DNA from: Reticulitermes lucifugus
Taxonomy: Eukaryota > Arthropoda > Insecta > Blattodea > Rhinotermitidae
Direction: 5' to 3'
Length of the DNA stretch: 64,000 nucleotides
NCBI GenBank assembly: GCA_026260175.1
Contig: JAKCWW010000334.1
Location: 1 to 64,000, forward strand
Below are positions 1-12,425 of this stretch, in pieces (the first letter of the stretch is position 1; each line of letters starts with the position of its first letter). The position numbers and the translations under genes were made by a program. The notes below the pieces were generated by a model. The model was not told the origin of the DNA, did no database searches, and saw only the letters and a list, made by a program, of their open reading frames with translations.

Positions 1-635
1 ACTGGCCATTTCACTCAAAAGGGAAGTTTTTGTAAACACATTTGTTAACTCACCCTTAACATATGTACTTTAATCAGCTGCCTCTAAATGTTGTCTGAAC
101 CCATTTACTCTCTTGTGACAGCCATCTGCTGTCACATAAATTATAGAGCATAGAATATGTCTGCAAAAATTCCCTTCCGTAACAAAAATATATTAAATAT
201 AAACTCAGTAAGGTATGTCCACATGGCACAATAAAGAGAATGCTTTGGTGATCTTTACAACTTGGCCCATTTCATTTAAACTGCTTACAGTTGTAATGGG
301 TTGATATTTTTGTGGCCTAACAAAGTTAGGTTAGAATGTCTGTATTTTACCTTAAACACAAAATCTAAATTCAGTTACAACTCAGGAGGGTATGTGACTC
401 ACAACGGTTTAGTTGAGGTTTATTTATTAGGACCTTCTAGAAAGTCTATATGATTGTTACAGTAGTAAGACTTTGGAAATCCTATTAGCTATCAAGGATC
501 ACATTTCTTGTTTATCCTGCATAGACACATTAATCCACTTTCCCACCGATCTGATGGACTGAATTCAGGAGTGTAAACTATAACAAAAAATTCACCACCA
601 TCAGTACCAACATATCAAACATCACAGTGAAGTGG

Positions 636-795
636 GTAAACCTAATGCATATTTAGGAGATCCTTGGTTCAATTCAATGCTTGGAGACCAGCTATCCTGA
701 CAGGTTATTCACATTTCCACAGTCTTTCCAAGCAAATTCCAGGTTACTACCTCAAATTATGCCACATCCATTGCATTGAACATCTTTTCAATTTA
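636..795 (+). mobile_element. Degenerate SINE (third family)
   Basis: A B-box-like GGTTCAATTCAATG is followed by a body with CACAGTCTTTCCAAGCAAATT and CCAGGTTACTACCTCAAAT, a layout seen in many arthropod tRNA-derived SINEs. No A box or clear tail is visible, so this is an old copy or a chance match. Confidence 0.35.
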
Positions 796-959
796 TTATT
801 CACTAACCAACCTAACGTTTGACGCTATGCACTGCGAGATACTGATGGTACTGCTAGACAAACCATAAACAGCAACAAGAAGCAACCTCTTCATGACGGC
901 TTGAAAACCAAGGGTGTATCTCTAGTGAAACACAGCAGGACCGAAAAAATTGCATAAAC

Positions 960-1500
960 TTTGAACTCGTGGAATAAGGCAATATTCCTAAACAATTATG
1001 TAAGATTCTCTAACTCTAGAATTAGTGATAATTCTAATTATCTTTTTTTGAAGCATAAAAATGTGGATACTGTGGGGAGAATTGCCCCAGAAAATTATAC
1101 CATAAGTCATAACAGAATGAACATAACAGAAATAAATCATTCTTAATGTTTCCTGTGACATATAAGTTTTAACAGCTCTGATTACATAACAGGCTGAGTT
1201 TAATATAGACATAAGCCAATCAAAATTACTTTTCCAAGACAACATATTATCAATAATTAATCCAAGAAATTTGGTACTCGTTGAACTAGCAATCTGTTTA
1301 TCATAGCCAATATTTATATTAAACGCGGGGCTATTTTTAGTCATAAGTTGTATGTAATATGTTTTATCAAAATTTAATGTAAATAAATGAGCTATAAACC
1401 AATCATTTATATTTTCAAATATATTAATGATATTAGTTTTATAATCTAAAGGCTGGGATTGGTGACAATTATACTAGTGTCATCGGCAAAATCATAACCA
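960..1500 (-). mobile_element. LINE (Jockey-like) fragment, reverse transcriptase YADD box to C-terminus
   Basis: On the minus strand, from about 1500 downward, the translation shows FADDTSIIVTNPSL, the catalytic [YF]ADD box of non-LTR reverse transcriptases. After frame interruptions comes an open stretch (1344-988) with TKFLGLIIDNMLSWKSN, YVIRAVKTYMSQETLRMIYF and MTYGIIFWGNSPHS, ending IIRIITNSRVRES. This is the post-catalytic region typical of Jockey/CR1-group LINEs. The copy is 5'-truncated and carries stops upstream of the open part. The same family recurs in the plus orientation at 52500-53690, where the matching motifs are easily aligned by eye. Confidence 0.8.
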
Positions 1501-2173
1501 TAACTACTGCTGCTATATAAATTCAGGCACACGTAACGTATCTAAATATTCCACCCGTCTGTTACCAAATTTCGTTTTCCAGCAGTAATAGGGCCTTTCA
1601 AAACGTAACACAGTTGAGCGCCGTGAATTGAACTTCTGACTATTTCTGAAAAGTGATCTATCATCCCTGACTCACAACACCAATCTTACGGTTAGAAGTT
1701 TCTCTACCAAAGATAATTTCCCTAGGTGTCCGAGTTTACATACAATCCCACCAGGATGCGCTGAATCATCCTATGTACCACAGCCTTGAGGTCACTCCAA
1801 GCACATGACTCACATGTAATACCAATAATTAAACTAGACATGCGCATTGAAAGTGATGGAAGGATAATTATTTCAATTATGTAACACCTAAATATTTGCA
1901 GTTGTTCCACAAATGCTTGCAATATATCCCTACTTTTCCGATAAACTTTACCACTCACACAAAAGAAGATCAGGGCCATAAACAGTCAAGAAAATTAAGA
2001 AAGCCACTACATGCAGTTACCCCACGGAGTGGAATGCTCCTTGAGAAGCTACTGATCACTCACGTAGTCATTCTCCACCTCTTACACCACAAATAGACAT
2101 TTCTATATGTGTGTATACTCTTGGCCACCGTCACTGCGCCCTCACTGTATGTACTATGCCAGTGGTGTTCAAC

Positions 2174-2640
2174 CTGGCGTACGCGTACCCCCGGGGGTAC
2201 GCGAAGACATCTTAGGGGGTACGTAAAATAAAAAAAATTAATCTTCAGATTTTGTATTTTTAGACTTTAAATTTTGTTACCTGTGTTGTAACAATTTGGA
2301 TTGTATTGTACTTGTTTTTGTGTTAAAATTATCACTTATCATTGTGATTATGTAGTGCCTGTTGATGTATTTCATGCATTTTAGAATGACATGACTCTAG
2401 ACTGTATTTTGGTAATTTGTTTAACTACATTGTCTATGTGGATGATGACACATTTAAGACTGTTACCTTTTGTTTTAACATTATCACTTATCATTGTAAT
2501 TATGTAGTGCCTGCAGATGTATTTCATGCATTTTAGAATGATATAACTCTACATTATACTTAGACTGTATGTATTGACATATTCTACATCCTGTGGGTTT
2601 TCTAAACCCTGCAGAGGATCTAATGAATCAAAAATAAATG
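2174..2640 (+). mobile_element. hAT-like terminal sequence and internal duplicated repeat
   Basis: GTGGTGTTCAACCTGGCG followed by the self-complementary TACGCGTACCCCCGGGGGTA resembles CAGNGGTTC-type hAT termini. Downstream, a stretch of about 85 bases (from 2322) recurs from about 2472, sharing TTATGTAGTGCCTG and GATGTATTTCATGCATTTTA. The right end is not identifiable. The region closes with ATGAATCAAAAATAAATGAA, which looks like a retroposon tail. Confidence 0.35.
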
Positions 2641-2652
2641 AAATGAAATACA

Positions 2653-2850
2653 TGGCCCATGCGGTTTGTCGCCAGCCGTTCATTGTGGAGACATGTTCGA
2701 TTCCAGGCCAGTTCATGCGAGATTTGTCATGGAAAGAGTGGCACTGAGACAGGTTATTCTCCCAATACTGTACTTTTCCCCTGTCAACATCATTCCACCA
2801 ATGCACCATACTCACCATTCATCTGTCACCGAAGCTATACAATCCCAGCA
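2653..2850 (+). mobile_element. SINE, second family (copy 1)
   Basis: A tRNA-like head with a B box (TGTTCGATTCCAGGCC) is followed by a body with AGTGGCACTGAGACAGGTTA, CTTTTCCCCTGTCAACATCA and TTCCACCAATGCACCATACT. The same body occurs in reverse orientation at 59215-59428, which defines a family distinct from the more common SINE of this window. Confidence 0.65.
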
Positions 2851-3034
2851 ACAGAGTGTCTTTAAATAGCACACTCAAAAAACGTACAGTTTACTCACCA
2901 TTGACATTGAGGCCTATTTTACAGTCTGAAGATAATGTCTGAAAAATAACAGAAAATTGGCAAAAGAATAATACTTTTAGACCAGATACGTTCGATCATA
3001 ATGCAAGGCCTTAAACAAAGCACCAACCTTCATT

Positions 3035-3299
3035 CATAGGCGTAAATAATTTGGGAGAGGGGGGGGGCAAATGCCCCCAATATTTTTTCTACCTAAGAAT
3101 AGTTTTTTTTGGCTACTGAGTTGATGAGGGGCAAATAAAAAATGGGTTGAGAGTGGGGGCAAGGGGTGTATGTATATCAAGGAATGGTTCAAACCAATCT
3201 TCCTCTTGTTTTAGCTTGACTGCTTCATAGAATTCCTAATATCCATGGTAGATTTTGCCCCCCCCCTCCCCCATTGTTATTGGCCAAGTTACGCCTATG
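3035..3299. mobile_element. MITE-like element with inverted termini and G/C runs
   Basis: The left end CATAGGCGTAA is repeated inverted at the right end (TTACGCCTATG). Just inside are GAGAGGGGGGGGGCAAATG on the left and TTTTGCCCCCCCCCTCCCCC on the right, so the complementary ends run about 40 bases with gaps. The interior is AT-rich and non-coding. The 265-base size fits a non-autonomous DNA transposon. No convincing target-site duplication is visible. Confidence 0.55.
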
Positions 3300-3684
3300 C
3301 CTGCTTTCTGACACCTCACTCTGTCTACCAGTGAATTCAGAATTTCGGTGGAATCATTTCTTTTCTGACTCTTATAATTTCTCATCAAGTTCAGTATCCT
3401 TGCTTCACACTTTTTAAGACCACAGCAACTGACTATGTAAAGCACAAAATCCAAAGACCATAGCCATGCATGAAGCGTGCATGAGCAAAACCAAACTGCT
3501 GTGATATTCACATCACATTTGTGGAGTTGCTTAATCTGATTCATGGGTTTCAGTATTGCCCTACATACAACAGTAGATCTCTGTTGAGGTACATGTGACA
3601 GCATTACAGTCCTCGGTGTCTCATGAGAAACAGAAAAGCAGTCATCACACATTTTTATTATTGTCAGATACAAGTCTTTTGTGG

Positions 3685-3990
3685 AGTCGGGATATCTCAG
3701 TCAGTATAGCAACTAGGATACAGCTTGGAAAACCGAGGAATCGGGGTTCAATTCCCGGTGGACATAAAAGATTTTTCTCTTTTCCTAAGCACCCAGACTG
3801 GCTCTGGGACCCAGTCAGCATCCTATTCAATGGGTACAAGGTGCACATTCCCCAGCGGCAAAGCGGCCAGGCTGTGAGCTAATCATGCACCTCTATCTAC
3901 TGACGAGGTTAAGAATGAGTAGAGCTGTAACTCCATTCCTCAACATGCTTTCATGGCATGCAGAGTGGTAATGTGTCCTTTACTTTCACA
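3685..3990 (+). mobile_element. SINE, main tRNA-headed family (copy 1)
   Basis: The head carries an A box (TATCTCAGTCAGTATAGC) and B box (GGGGTTCAATTCCCGG). It is followed by the body used by all copies of this family: CCCAGTCAGCATCCTATTCA, ATGGGTACAAGG, ACCTCTATCTACTGACGAGG and TTCATGGCATGCAGAG. About 300 bases long. It resembles Talua-type SINEs of termites and cockroaches, a family assignment from memory. Confidence 0.8.
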
Positions 3991-4547
3991 AGTTTTTCCT
4001 TTCTTTTTTATGAGGTCTGACTCCTTTTTGGCCAGTAATGTATTTTTTATTAAATGGAACTGAATTGGCCTGCAGACCTTGGGTGAGGCCTATTGAGGCT
4101 TTCACCACAGTATAATTTCAACAGAAGTTGACTTGCATAGTTAAGCAGGAAAAAATTTGCACCCCTGCTATCTTTACAATATAAATAGCCCTTTTGTAAT
4201 GATTTTGATGTCAAAACAGTCAAATTACTGCATCTTGAAGATACTGAAAGTTTGTTGCTTCAACTGCCTACATATTTGTATGATATTTTGAATATATTCT
4301 TCTGTTTCAGATTATGGCTTAAATTACACATAATATGAAAAAAATAACAGCATCTTTCACATATGCAAATAATCACATATATATGCATTTAATTATCCAA
4401 ATTCACCTAAATTAATCTCACCCACAAGAAAAGAAACTTTTAAGGTTGGCTACATAGGTGGCCAACATATGAATAACAATATAACGAAAAGGAGGATGTA
4501 TCAGTAGGTGATTAATTTAATGAGGCTTCCATTCTTCAGTGATACGA

Positions 4548-4661
4548 AGCTGTGTCGCTGGGTAACTGGTTCCCAACATCTCAGACACAGAACTCTGGGC
4601 CCTTCGAAATGAAGGCACATGCCTTGAAATACCAGAAACTGATTACCCAGTGATACAACAT
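4548..4661. repeat. Palindromic repeat
   Basis: AGCTGTGTCGCTGGGTAACT at the left pairs imperfectly (about 75%) with GATTACCCAGTGATACAACA at the right. The layout matches the foldback family found at 8940-9165, but the copy is old. Confidence 0.45.
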
Positions 4662-7600
4662 CATGGGCAAAAAGAACAGAATCCTTGAATACACTGTTAT
4701 GAAAACATAAAAACTAGCAATTCTATTAATGTTTGGCAATGCACATTCAAAGGCAACTGTTAAACCAGCAATAGTTTTAGGTTTTCTTTGTACCGCTTAC
4801 AAAACATATCTGACTTTGAAACATTTACATTTGGTGCAGAGCAAAAAAAGGATAATAACCCTGACAGAACTTTATGAAATCTAATAAATAATAGAAAACT
4901 GAAAGAATTTACCTTGGAATGTGTAATCCATTATAATACAGTTGTCTTTTTTGTGCAGCCTTGTATAAAGTTGATTTAACTCTTACGAGACAGATTTAAA
5001 TGGCCATTATATCTCTTGATGGCTTTTCTGGCTTAGTGTAGACATTTAAATTGATACCAAGTAAAGACACAGAGACTAGCATATGGCATGCTTGGCCATT
5101 TACCAGTACACTTTGGAGACCAGCAGGTGGTCTCGTAAGAGACCATGGAATTTATAAGGCCTTTGTTTTCCCAGGCAAACATAAAACAAAGCAGAGTTTG
5201 ACTAGCAATAAACGAGCAACAATCATACATATGAGGGCAAATATGATATGCTTCATGAAGATTAACTGTCACTTGAAACACATTTTTTTGGCACCAGATT
5301 AAAAATATGGCCACATTAGATGGCATTATAGACCACTGTGTAATGCCATAACTCATTCAATAGCGGTTCTTCATGAAGACAATCAGAAGGAAGATGTGCC
5401 AGCAAGTACCAGAGGGTTAGGAAAGTTGTAGGAGAGAGTTTTTTCATTTTTCTATGAGAAACAAAACACTAGCCATCCCTAACAAAATGACTGTTACAAA
5501 CTTTGCATTGTCTTTAATGTTATCTCCTTCAAAATGCAATATGTATATACAGATACAAACAGTGAAACCTCATTAATTCAGAATAATCACTGAAGTTAAA
5601 CCTGAACTAGTGTGAAACTCAGATTGTAAAATTGTTTCAAGAAATGCAATTTATTTTAATTTAAGATATTAATAACAAAACAAGAAACTGGTTTTGACAT
5701 GTGGAAAGAAGGAAATAAACCACAACAGTCACATATTACATTCCAGAAATAGGTCACTCAAGTTACATAAGGGAGAAATAAATTTCACACATTTTTTCCA
5801 ATTTTAATACTTTCTTCTTTCACCATGTACGTTATAAAATATGAAACCATCAAATCATTATTTTTTATATTACAGGCCTCCCTGATACTGGTTTGTCACA
5901 ACCAAACATGTAGGAGTTAAAAATAAATAAGTGATATACAGAATTAATGATTGCTTTGATGGTTTTATAATTATACAACATTCTTTGTAATGTCTGAAAT
6001 ATCTGAATTGATGTGGGTTTTACTATATGTCTGACTGTATATGTTATATCTAAATATATTTATTACATACACATTTTTACTTCTCCTCTTTAAATCAGAC
6101 AATTGCATGAACATACTTATTTTCAGAATCCACAGTTTTCATATCAAAGTGCAGAGTATCCAACATTCTGAAGTTGTGATCTTAGTAAGGATAATCTTGG
6201 TAATATACACTTCAGTAAATACAATTATTAACACAATGGGGTACCATACCAAGGCAGAAATATAATTTCTTGTCTTCATAACAAAAAGACTAATTTTTCC
6301 AGTCTCCCACCACATTCATGTTAGAAAGTAAAACTACTGTTACATATTGCCAATCTAATTGCTGTCATTCAATCCACTTGGATAGCTTCAATGAGGTCTG
6401 AATTACCATAGCAGTCTTATTTCATTTTTGGGTTAGGCAGTGCTTCTCTGACATAATGCAGATGATTTATTAATTATTCGTCTATATTAATTGGATAATT
6501 ATTGTGAAACAAGTACTAGTATATACTTCAGTAACTTGTTTTGTTACAGTGAAAACTTACATTCAGTTGAATTCTGTTTCTTGCTAAAGTTGCTGGAACA
6601 ATTGACATTGCTTCAGAATATGTAATTGAGATTTAATAGTCTAATTAATTATTTGCTTCATGTTACAGAGTGAGGTGGTGTTTGTACAAGCTAATACAAA
6701 GAGGCTGCATTGTAACTCACTAGCAGGCTGCACCGTGAAGCCAAATCTATCGTTCCATTAATATTGAACTGATAAATATCGCAACAACATATTCTCAACA
6801 ATTAAACAGGAATCACTTTATATGTGGCATGGGCAAAATAGCACACATGAACAATGTAAATTTGTAGAAAAGCTCCAGACAAAACAAAATGTTGGGGAAA
6901 ACAAACCCTATAAAAGTCAATGACCAAGTAGAGTGACCACCTTTCCACTTCCATATTGTGGGATATACCAACAATGTCTGCAGTACTCTGACATACTGGT
7001 GGGTTATGGCAATAACATACACTACAAGGTTGTGCCATTGTAGTGGTTCAACTTTAGTTTACACGTGATAATTATTATTGAAAAATACATTCTATTTAAA
7101 AGGTTTTTCATGCCAAATTTTAAAATGCACTAATAAGGAATTTTTTAAGAAAAAAATGCAAGAACTAAAATATATTTCTTTAATCAAAAAAATACAGATA
7201 ATTAAAACTGGTAGACACATAAAAGTGAAATGTATTGTTACATTTTATTAATAACGAAAAATCAAAATTTTGATTCTATCAGTTTTGGTTCATTATTTGA
7301 ATTTAAAGACATACTTTCTGACTTTGCTTTTTTCGAGGCTCTCTTTGTCCTTATGCAAAAATGTGTAAAATTGTTACAAGTTTATTTGCAATTCATCTTT
7401 ACACCAATTTCTCTTTTTATTAAGTTTATGCTGCTCTTATGGTATTCATTTCTCCCATAGCAGTTCATAAGTCAGAAACCTCACTCCAAATAATCACTAC
7501 ACCCAAGAACAGATAGTACAAACAAGAGTAATTGTGCAAAATTTGGAAGTCCACTGTCTGCTGCCAGAACTATTTGACACCAACAGAAAGAGTTTGCTTG

Positions 7601-8939
7601 GCTTCATCGTTCAGGAACAATGCAAGTGTAGGCTTTATTACACAAAACTCTTTGTATAGTTCATCCAAGTTGACAGACATTTCAAGTTCAAAACTACAAC
7701 AGTCAGAATATGTTGGTTACCAGTGTGCGGATAGTGGTACTGCATGCCCTCAGTGTCGCAACTAAACATTGTGACCATTTAGGTTTTATAAAGACAGTTA
7801 ATTTGGCCGATTTCACAACATATCAAGCCAGTTTTGGGACATGGGATTTTAAGTTCATTTTCAGGACAGACCCGCGAAAATCAGGATGGGTGGTCATCCT
7901 ACCTTGCAAGTCCCCCCTCCACCCAAAAGAAAATGGTGCACACAAACAAGGGGAATGGGCAGAAGACCTAAAACAAATGAGCTGTAAAAGGCACAAGTCC
8001 CACAATAAACCATGCATTACAAGACCGTCAAATGGAGCATAATATTGTCCACATTAATGACAAGTGCAGGTGAGGAAACTTAAAAAAAGGTACAATGAAC
8101 AAATTCTGTCACCATCAATTTCTATAACACAAGGGCCACGTTGGATATTGCCCCATTTGAAGATTAATTCTTACAATGATGTGTGAGTAAAGATTTCTTG
8201 TAGGGGAGTTATTACTTTCCCATGCTGTTGTGCTTGATGGTTGCCTACCTATCCCCACTCCTTGTGTGCACCACTTTTTCTACTCTCTGTATACAAAACT
8301 TCTATTTTATAACTGATTCATACTTCAAATAGTCGAATGTTTTTATAATGACACTTGTATATAAGAACATATGAAGACTATTCAAGGTTCAGACAATCAG
8401 ACTGGCATAAGACACAATCAGTAAAATAAGTAGTTACATTTTACCTTGTCAATCAATTCTTAAGGTTGTGTAAAGGTCAAATTATATATTCATGTATAAC
8501 CATATACTGTAAACCCTACTGTCACTGGAGAACAGTAGTGTTACCGCATCAAGTGATGAAATAATAAACATTTGATTATGTAAAGCATGCTTGACAACTC
8601 ATCTTTTCACACCACTCTGCGGATAACAATTCATTTTAATGAGCAAATATTTCACACTCACTTTTGTAACTCTTGTCTTCACGAATGAATTACCTCATTA
8701 AATTGTTGCAATTTATTCAGCAACAGGGATACACAAACAAAACCAAAAATGTAGCAAATGTAGACTTGGGGTTCGAAGAGAGAGAGATTGCTGCTGGTAT
8801 TTTTGGCACAGTTACATTAAAAATAAGGAGAAAGAAAAGCTCGTGTTGCAAAACATCAACAGCTATATGGTAATGTGGGAGGTTCTCAGCAAGAAACTTA
8901 CAAACATGGAATTGAAATATCAAATGGTAGAGAAGATTA

Positions 8940-9165
8940 AAGTCATCTGGGATTTTATGCTGTGTTGACAGGTAAACAGCAACTATGTTTCAAAGGATCA
9001 TAGTACCTTCATCTTCAGGTTCCAGCAGTACAGGAAGACTGTTGGACACTGAATATGGAAGCACAACAATCCTTCGAAATCTAGGTAACTGTCTACTAAT
9101 CAACATGGTGTAACTTCCCAGAAGATCCAAATCTTCATCACCACTGCTGTGAGAACCTGAAATCT
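8940..9165. repeat. Foldback repeat, family F1, nearly whole
   Basis: The left arm (CATCTGGGATTTTATGCTGT, then ACAGGTAAACAGCAACTATG) pairs with the right arm (AATCTAGGTAACTGTCTACT, then CATGGTGTAACTTCCCAGAA). The right end AATCTTCATCACCACTGCTG then TGAGAAC is the inverse of the left end of the copy at 27240. A hammerhead-like core lies in each half: minus strand 9018-8987, and a weaker one on the plus strand at 9049-9079. Confidence 0.6.
8987..9018 (-). ncRNA. Hammerhead-ribozyme-like motif in family F1
   Basis: On the minus strand, CUGAAGA (9018-9012) is followed by a hairpin with AAGG/CCUU ends and then GAAAC (8991-8987), in the order of the hammerhead core CUGANGA, stem II, GAAA. The same arrangement recurs at 27325-27356 and 49004-49035. 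Activity is untested. Confidence 0.4.
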
Positions 9166-11639
9166 TAAATGGTTAATGCTTTTCATATCTTTTATACTCA
9201 AGTGGAAAAAAGAATTCTTTTTTATTATGGGTGTTATTTTTATATCAAGGCTAAAATGCTGTAATGTAAAAATCCACAGAGTGTTACTGAATGAATAATG
9301 TCAACTACTGTTCAAGAGTGGTATACTTATCTGAATGAAGGCTCTTTGTGTTACATTTGTCATATATTCTGTTACCTGCTAAAATGAAACCAAATTCTTA
9401 CTGTCCACTGTCCTTTCCACCTCTTCTACCTGTAAGAAAGCTATACTCCCTCACATGCTACTTTAGTCTGGAGACCACTAGTAAAACCACTTACAAATTT
9501 ATATCATTCACAGTAAAAGGTTGTTCGTAATATTGTATCGCACAAATAATAATAATAAAAAAAACACTTTTTCTTCTTTTGGTATGCATTTGCACTCACG
9601 CACATATGTACATTTTAACTTATATATTAGTTTAAAGTAACTGAGCATTTTTTTTAGTATGGAGTTAACTTTCATGTCATTGGACTACCAATCAACAATC
9701 TTATTTTATTTGAAATTCATTTTCATTATTGTTTTCCATATACGAACAACCAAGTTGGCACATACTTCATGTTCTTCTGATGCCCACACGTCCATATTTA
9801 GGCCTTACTTGATTTCAAACAACACTGAGACATAACTAACAAGGACAATCTATCAATTGTAGAAGTTACGACTGATGGATTATGATGATTTGTTATTTGG
9901 TATTTGGGCATAATCAATCTATTAAGGGGCTGAGCAGTGACGATTTTTGATCTATTTCAGTCTTTTTTTAGGGAAATAAGTCTTGTGCGATGGGTGTATT
10001 GCATTGCCTTCTTAGCAAACTTTGTGTTCCATACACTAGCTTACTGATTTTATCACTAACAATTTTGTTATGTCATATGTGGTAGTTTACAAATTGTACA
10101 AACCTTGAAACAGGAGACAATTCAGTCATTTTTTTTTTGTAATATAAGTAACCAAAATGAAACTTTTTGATTACTTCAAGAATAAGGTTCCAATCTTAAT
10201 ATTTTTATTATTATTAATTAATTTATGCATATGAAGAGAATATATTAGTAGCAGGTTAACTGTTCCAAAGACGAAGAATATCAAGTACAATACTAATCAA
10301 CCATGATGCCTAAAGAATATACACAGAATAAGTGGCAACTGTACAGTGTACCCTGAATGATGAAGTTACTAGTGTATTTCGGCAAATTTGGCAAAATTTT
10401 CAAAACAACATAACTTGAACAAATCTAGCAAGTGGAAATCCATTCAGCTCTTATGTATTGAAAGTGTATGCAACCTTCTAATGTAACATGTTCAGCAACG
10501 ACAACCATTCTATCTGATTGAAAATTTAAAAAATTGAAATTGAAATATAAACACAAATCATCATGGATGACAAGTGACCAAACATTTGACTTAAATTTGC
10601 TGACAACATTTATAATATTTCAGCATGACATAATTTAACTCAATATTTTTTTATAATAGCACTGATGATCAGAACGTACAATATAATATATTCCAATCTT
10701 TTTCCACCCTTCTGTAAATTGCTCATTACGTGCACCAGATGCTCATACAGTCAAACTGACCCATGGAGATTCAAGACTGTGAGCAGAATCAATAAGCCCA
10801 CAGACTAAACCGGGCCTGCCAAATTCGAAATCCAACTTGACATCTTTGGCTGCAACATATAATGTCACATGCCATTATTATTCTTTATTTGCAATTTTTT
10901 CTACGCAGAAAAATGCAAAGTTGTAAAATATGCCTTTCTTTCATTTTTCAGGGCTTCTGCTGTGTAGAATGAATAAAAATAATAAGAACAATACAATTTT
11001 ATATATATCAAAATGTGAGCGGGACACATCATAACACCCTGCAGGCCGCATGTAGCCTACAGGTGACGTGTTTGATAGGCCTGGATTAAACACTTCACGA
11101 ATAAATCTTCCTTAGACTGTGGCAGGTGCCAGAAATGCTCTCTATTGTTATATGTGCACTCTTGAGACCTCTATAAAAAGTTTAAATGTATGTGTTGAAG
11201 TCATTCTTGAGAAATAAACCCTGGTCTCCTGTGCAAGGCATGTGAGGAACTTCCAAGAAGCATTTCACCCATTTCTCCTCAATGAGCACTTCGTATTTGC
11301 TTTTATTACTGTATATCCAGTTATGATCATGCCTGTCTCAATTAATTTATTATTGTGTGAACAGCTTTCCTGTATTCCTGAATTGTAATCTCTGTCTTCC
11401 ATACTTGGTGTTCAATGCATTCAGTTGGCTTTCAGAGTTGGGGAAATAAAGATTTTCTGATGTTTTGTCAAATATTACAATTACCATCTTCATGCAAATT
11501 ACTCTGTGGGTTATTTGGGGGTCATTATGTAGATCTGATGGTAGGCATGGTGTATGATTAATCAAGGTAAGGACCAAGGTGCTTCAGAATACTTACATGG
11601 ATCTGGCAGTGGCTCGGGTATTTAAATTGAGTAACTGAT

Positions 11640-11830
11640 TGGTCAGGATAAGAAACATGGTGTAAGCCAACAAGGAAGGTTAGCACTAGAGTCCTTAGCC
11701 TGACCAATCTGGCCATCACTTAATATACCCTCCCACTATAAATCTGTACAAGGACCATAGATAACCCCAGATTTGTTCACCTTGAAGAAGACAAGTGTAA
11801 TGTTTGCCAAAATGTTGGAAGAGAACAGCA
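11640..11830 (+). repeat. Degenerate Penelope-LTR-like repeat
   Basis: CTTGAAGAAGACAAGTGTAA followed by TGTTTGCCAAAATGTTGG resembles the end sequence of Penelope-like elements that carry a hammerhead, but the core is decayed. The boundaries are approximate. Confidence 0.3.
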
Positions 11831-11944
11831 TAAGAAACTCCACCTTGAAAATGTGAAAAATGAAAAAAACTACACAAAGAATGTAACATAGTATGAGAAA
11901 AGTAACATCACAAACAATAATATCCAGTGTGTACTAAACACCTG

Positions 11945-12070
11945 AGGTTTATATGATGCTGATGATCCATATAATGATCCAGGTTATGACATCTTGCAGT
12001 CTAGTAGGTGGCTACCAACATTTCACAAGAAAATACTGCCCCCATTTTCAGGGTACAGAGTGTCATAACC
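11945..12070. repeat. Family F1-like palindromic fragment
   Basis: GGTTATGACATCTTGCAGTC near the left is mirrored by CAGAGTGTCATAACC at the right. On the minus strand CTGAAAATGGGGG is followed after a stem-sized gap by GAAATGTTGGTAGCC, a decayed hammerhead layout. Confidence 0.45.
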
Positions 12071-12244
12071 AAAATAACCAGAATATACATCCACAGCCCA
12101 TTATTGATAATTAGGACTTCTCAGCCTCCAAGGAAATGTTTGTGCTGAATGTCTTCATCTGTGATCTTATCAAAGTTGGTAAGCTGAAGACAGGTATTTC
12201 AGAGAAGAGGTAACCATGACACAGATTTGACTGCTCTAAGAATA

Positions 12245-12250
12245 ACATAC

Positions 12251-12283
<33 letters not shown>

Positions 12284-12360
12284 GACACACATACATACGT
12301 ACATACATTCCATGGATCCATATTTTGTCAAAATGACTTAAGAAAATTACAACTAATATT
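12245..12360 (-). mobile_element. LINE 3' end fragment next to (CATA)n
   Basis: ATTCCATGGATCCATATTTT then GTC adjoins a CATA/AT microsatellite. The identical junction occurs at 40205-40265, where LINE coding sequence follows, so this is a severely 5'-truncated copy of that family with its tandem tail. Confidence 0.6.
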
Positions 12361-12367
12361 GGAAGAG

Positions 12368-12425
12368 CCATGATGATGGTGGTGATAATGATGATGATGG
12401 TGGTGATAATGATAATGATGATCAT
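12368..12425. repeat. GATGGT/GATAAT microsatellite
   Basis: Imperfect trinucleotide repeats of GATGATGGTGGTGATAAT. It may be the tail of a retroposon whose body is not recognisable. Confidence 0.7.

Noticed and set aside
3700-3765. tRNA gene
   Set aside because: A and B boxes are present but belong to the SINE head. No cloverleaf with acceptor stem is formed, and the same sequence heads every main-family SINE in the window.
6900-7970. Possible transposon ends (GTGACCACC and GGTGGTCATCC)
   Set aside because: The two short motifs are about 950 bases apart with no extended complementarity. Chance is adequate.
7532-8042. Overlapping plus-strand frames of 77 and 110 codons
   Set aside because: No domain and no splice support, with composition like the surroundings. 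Not supportable as a gene.
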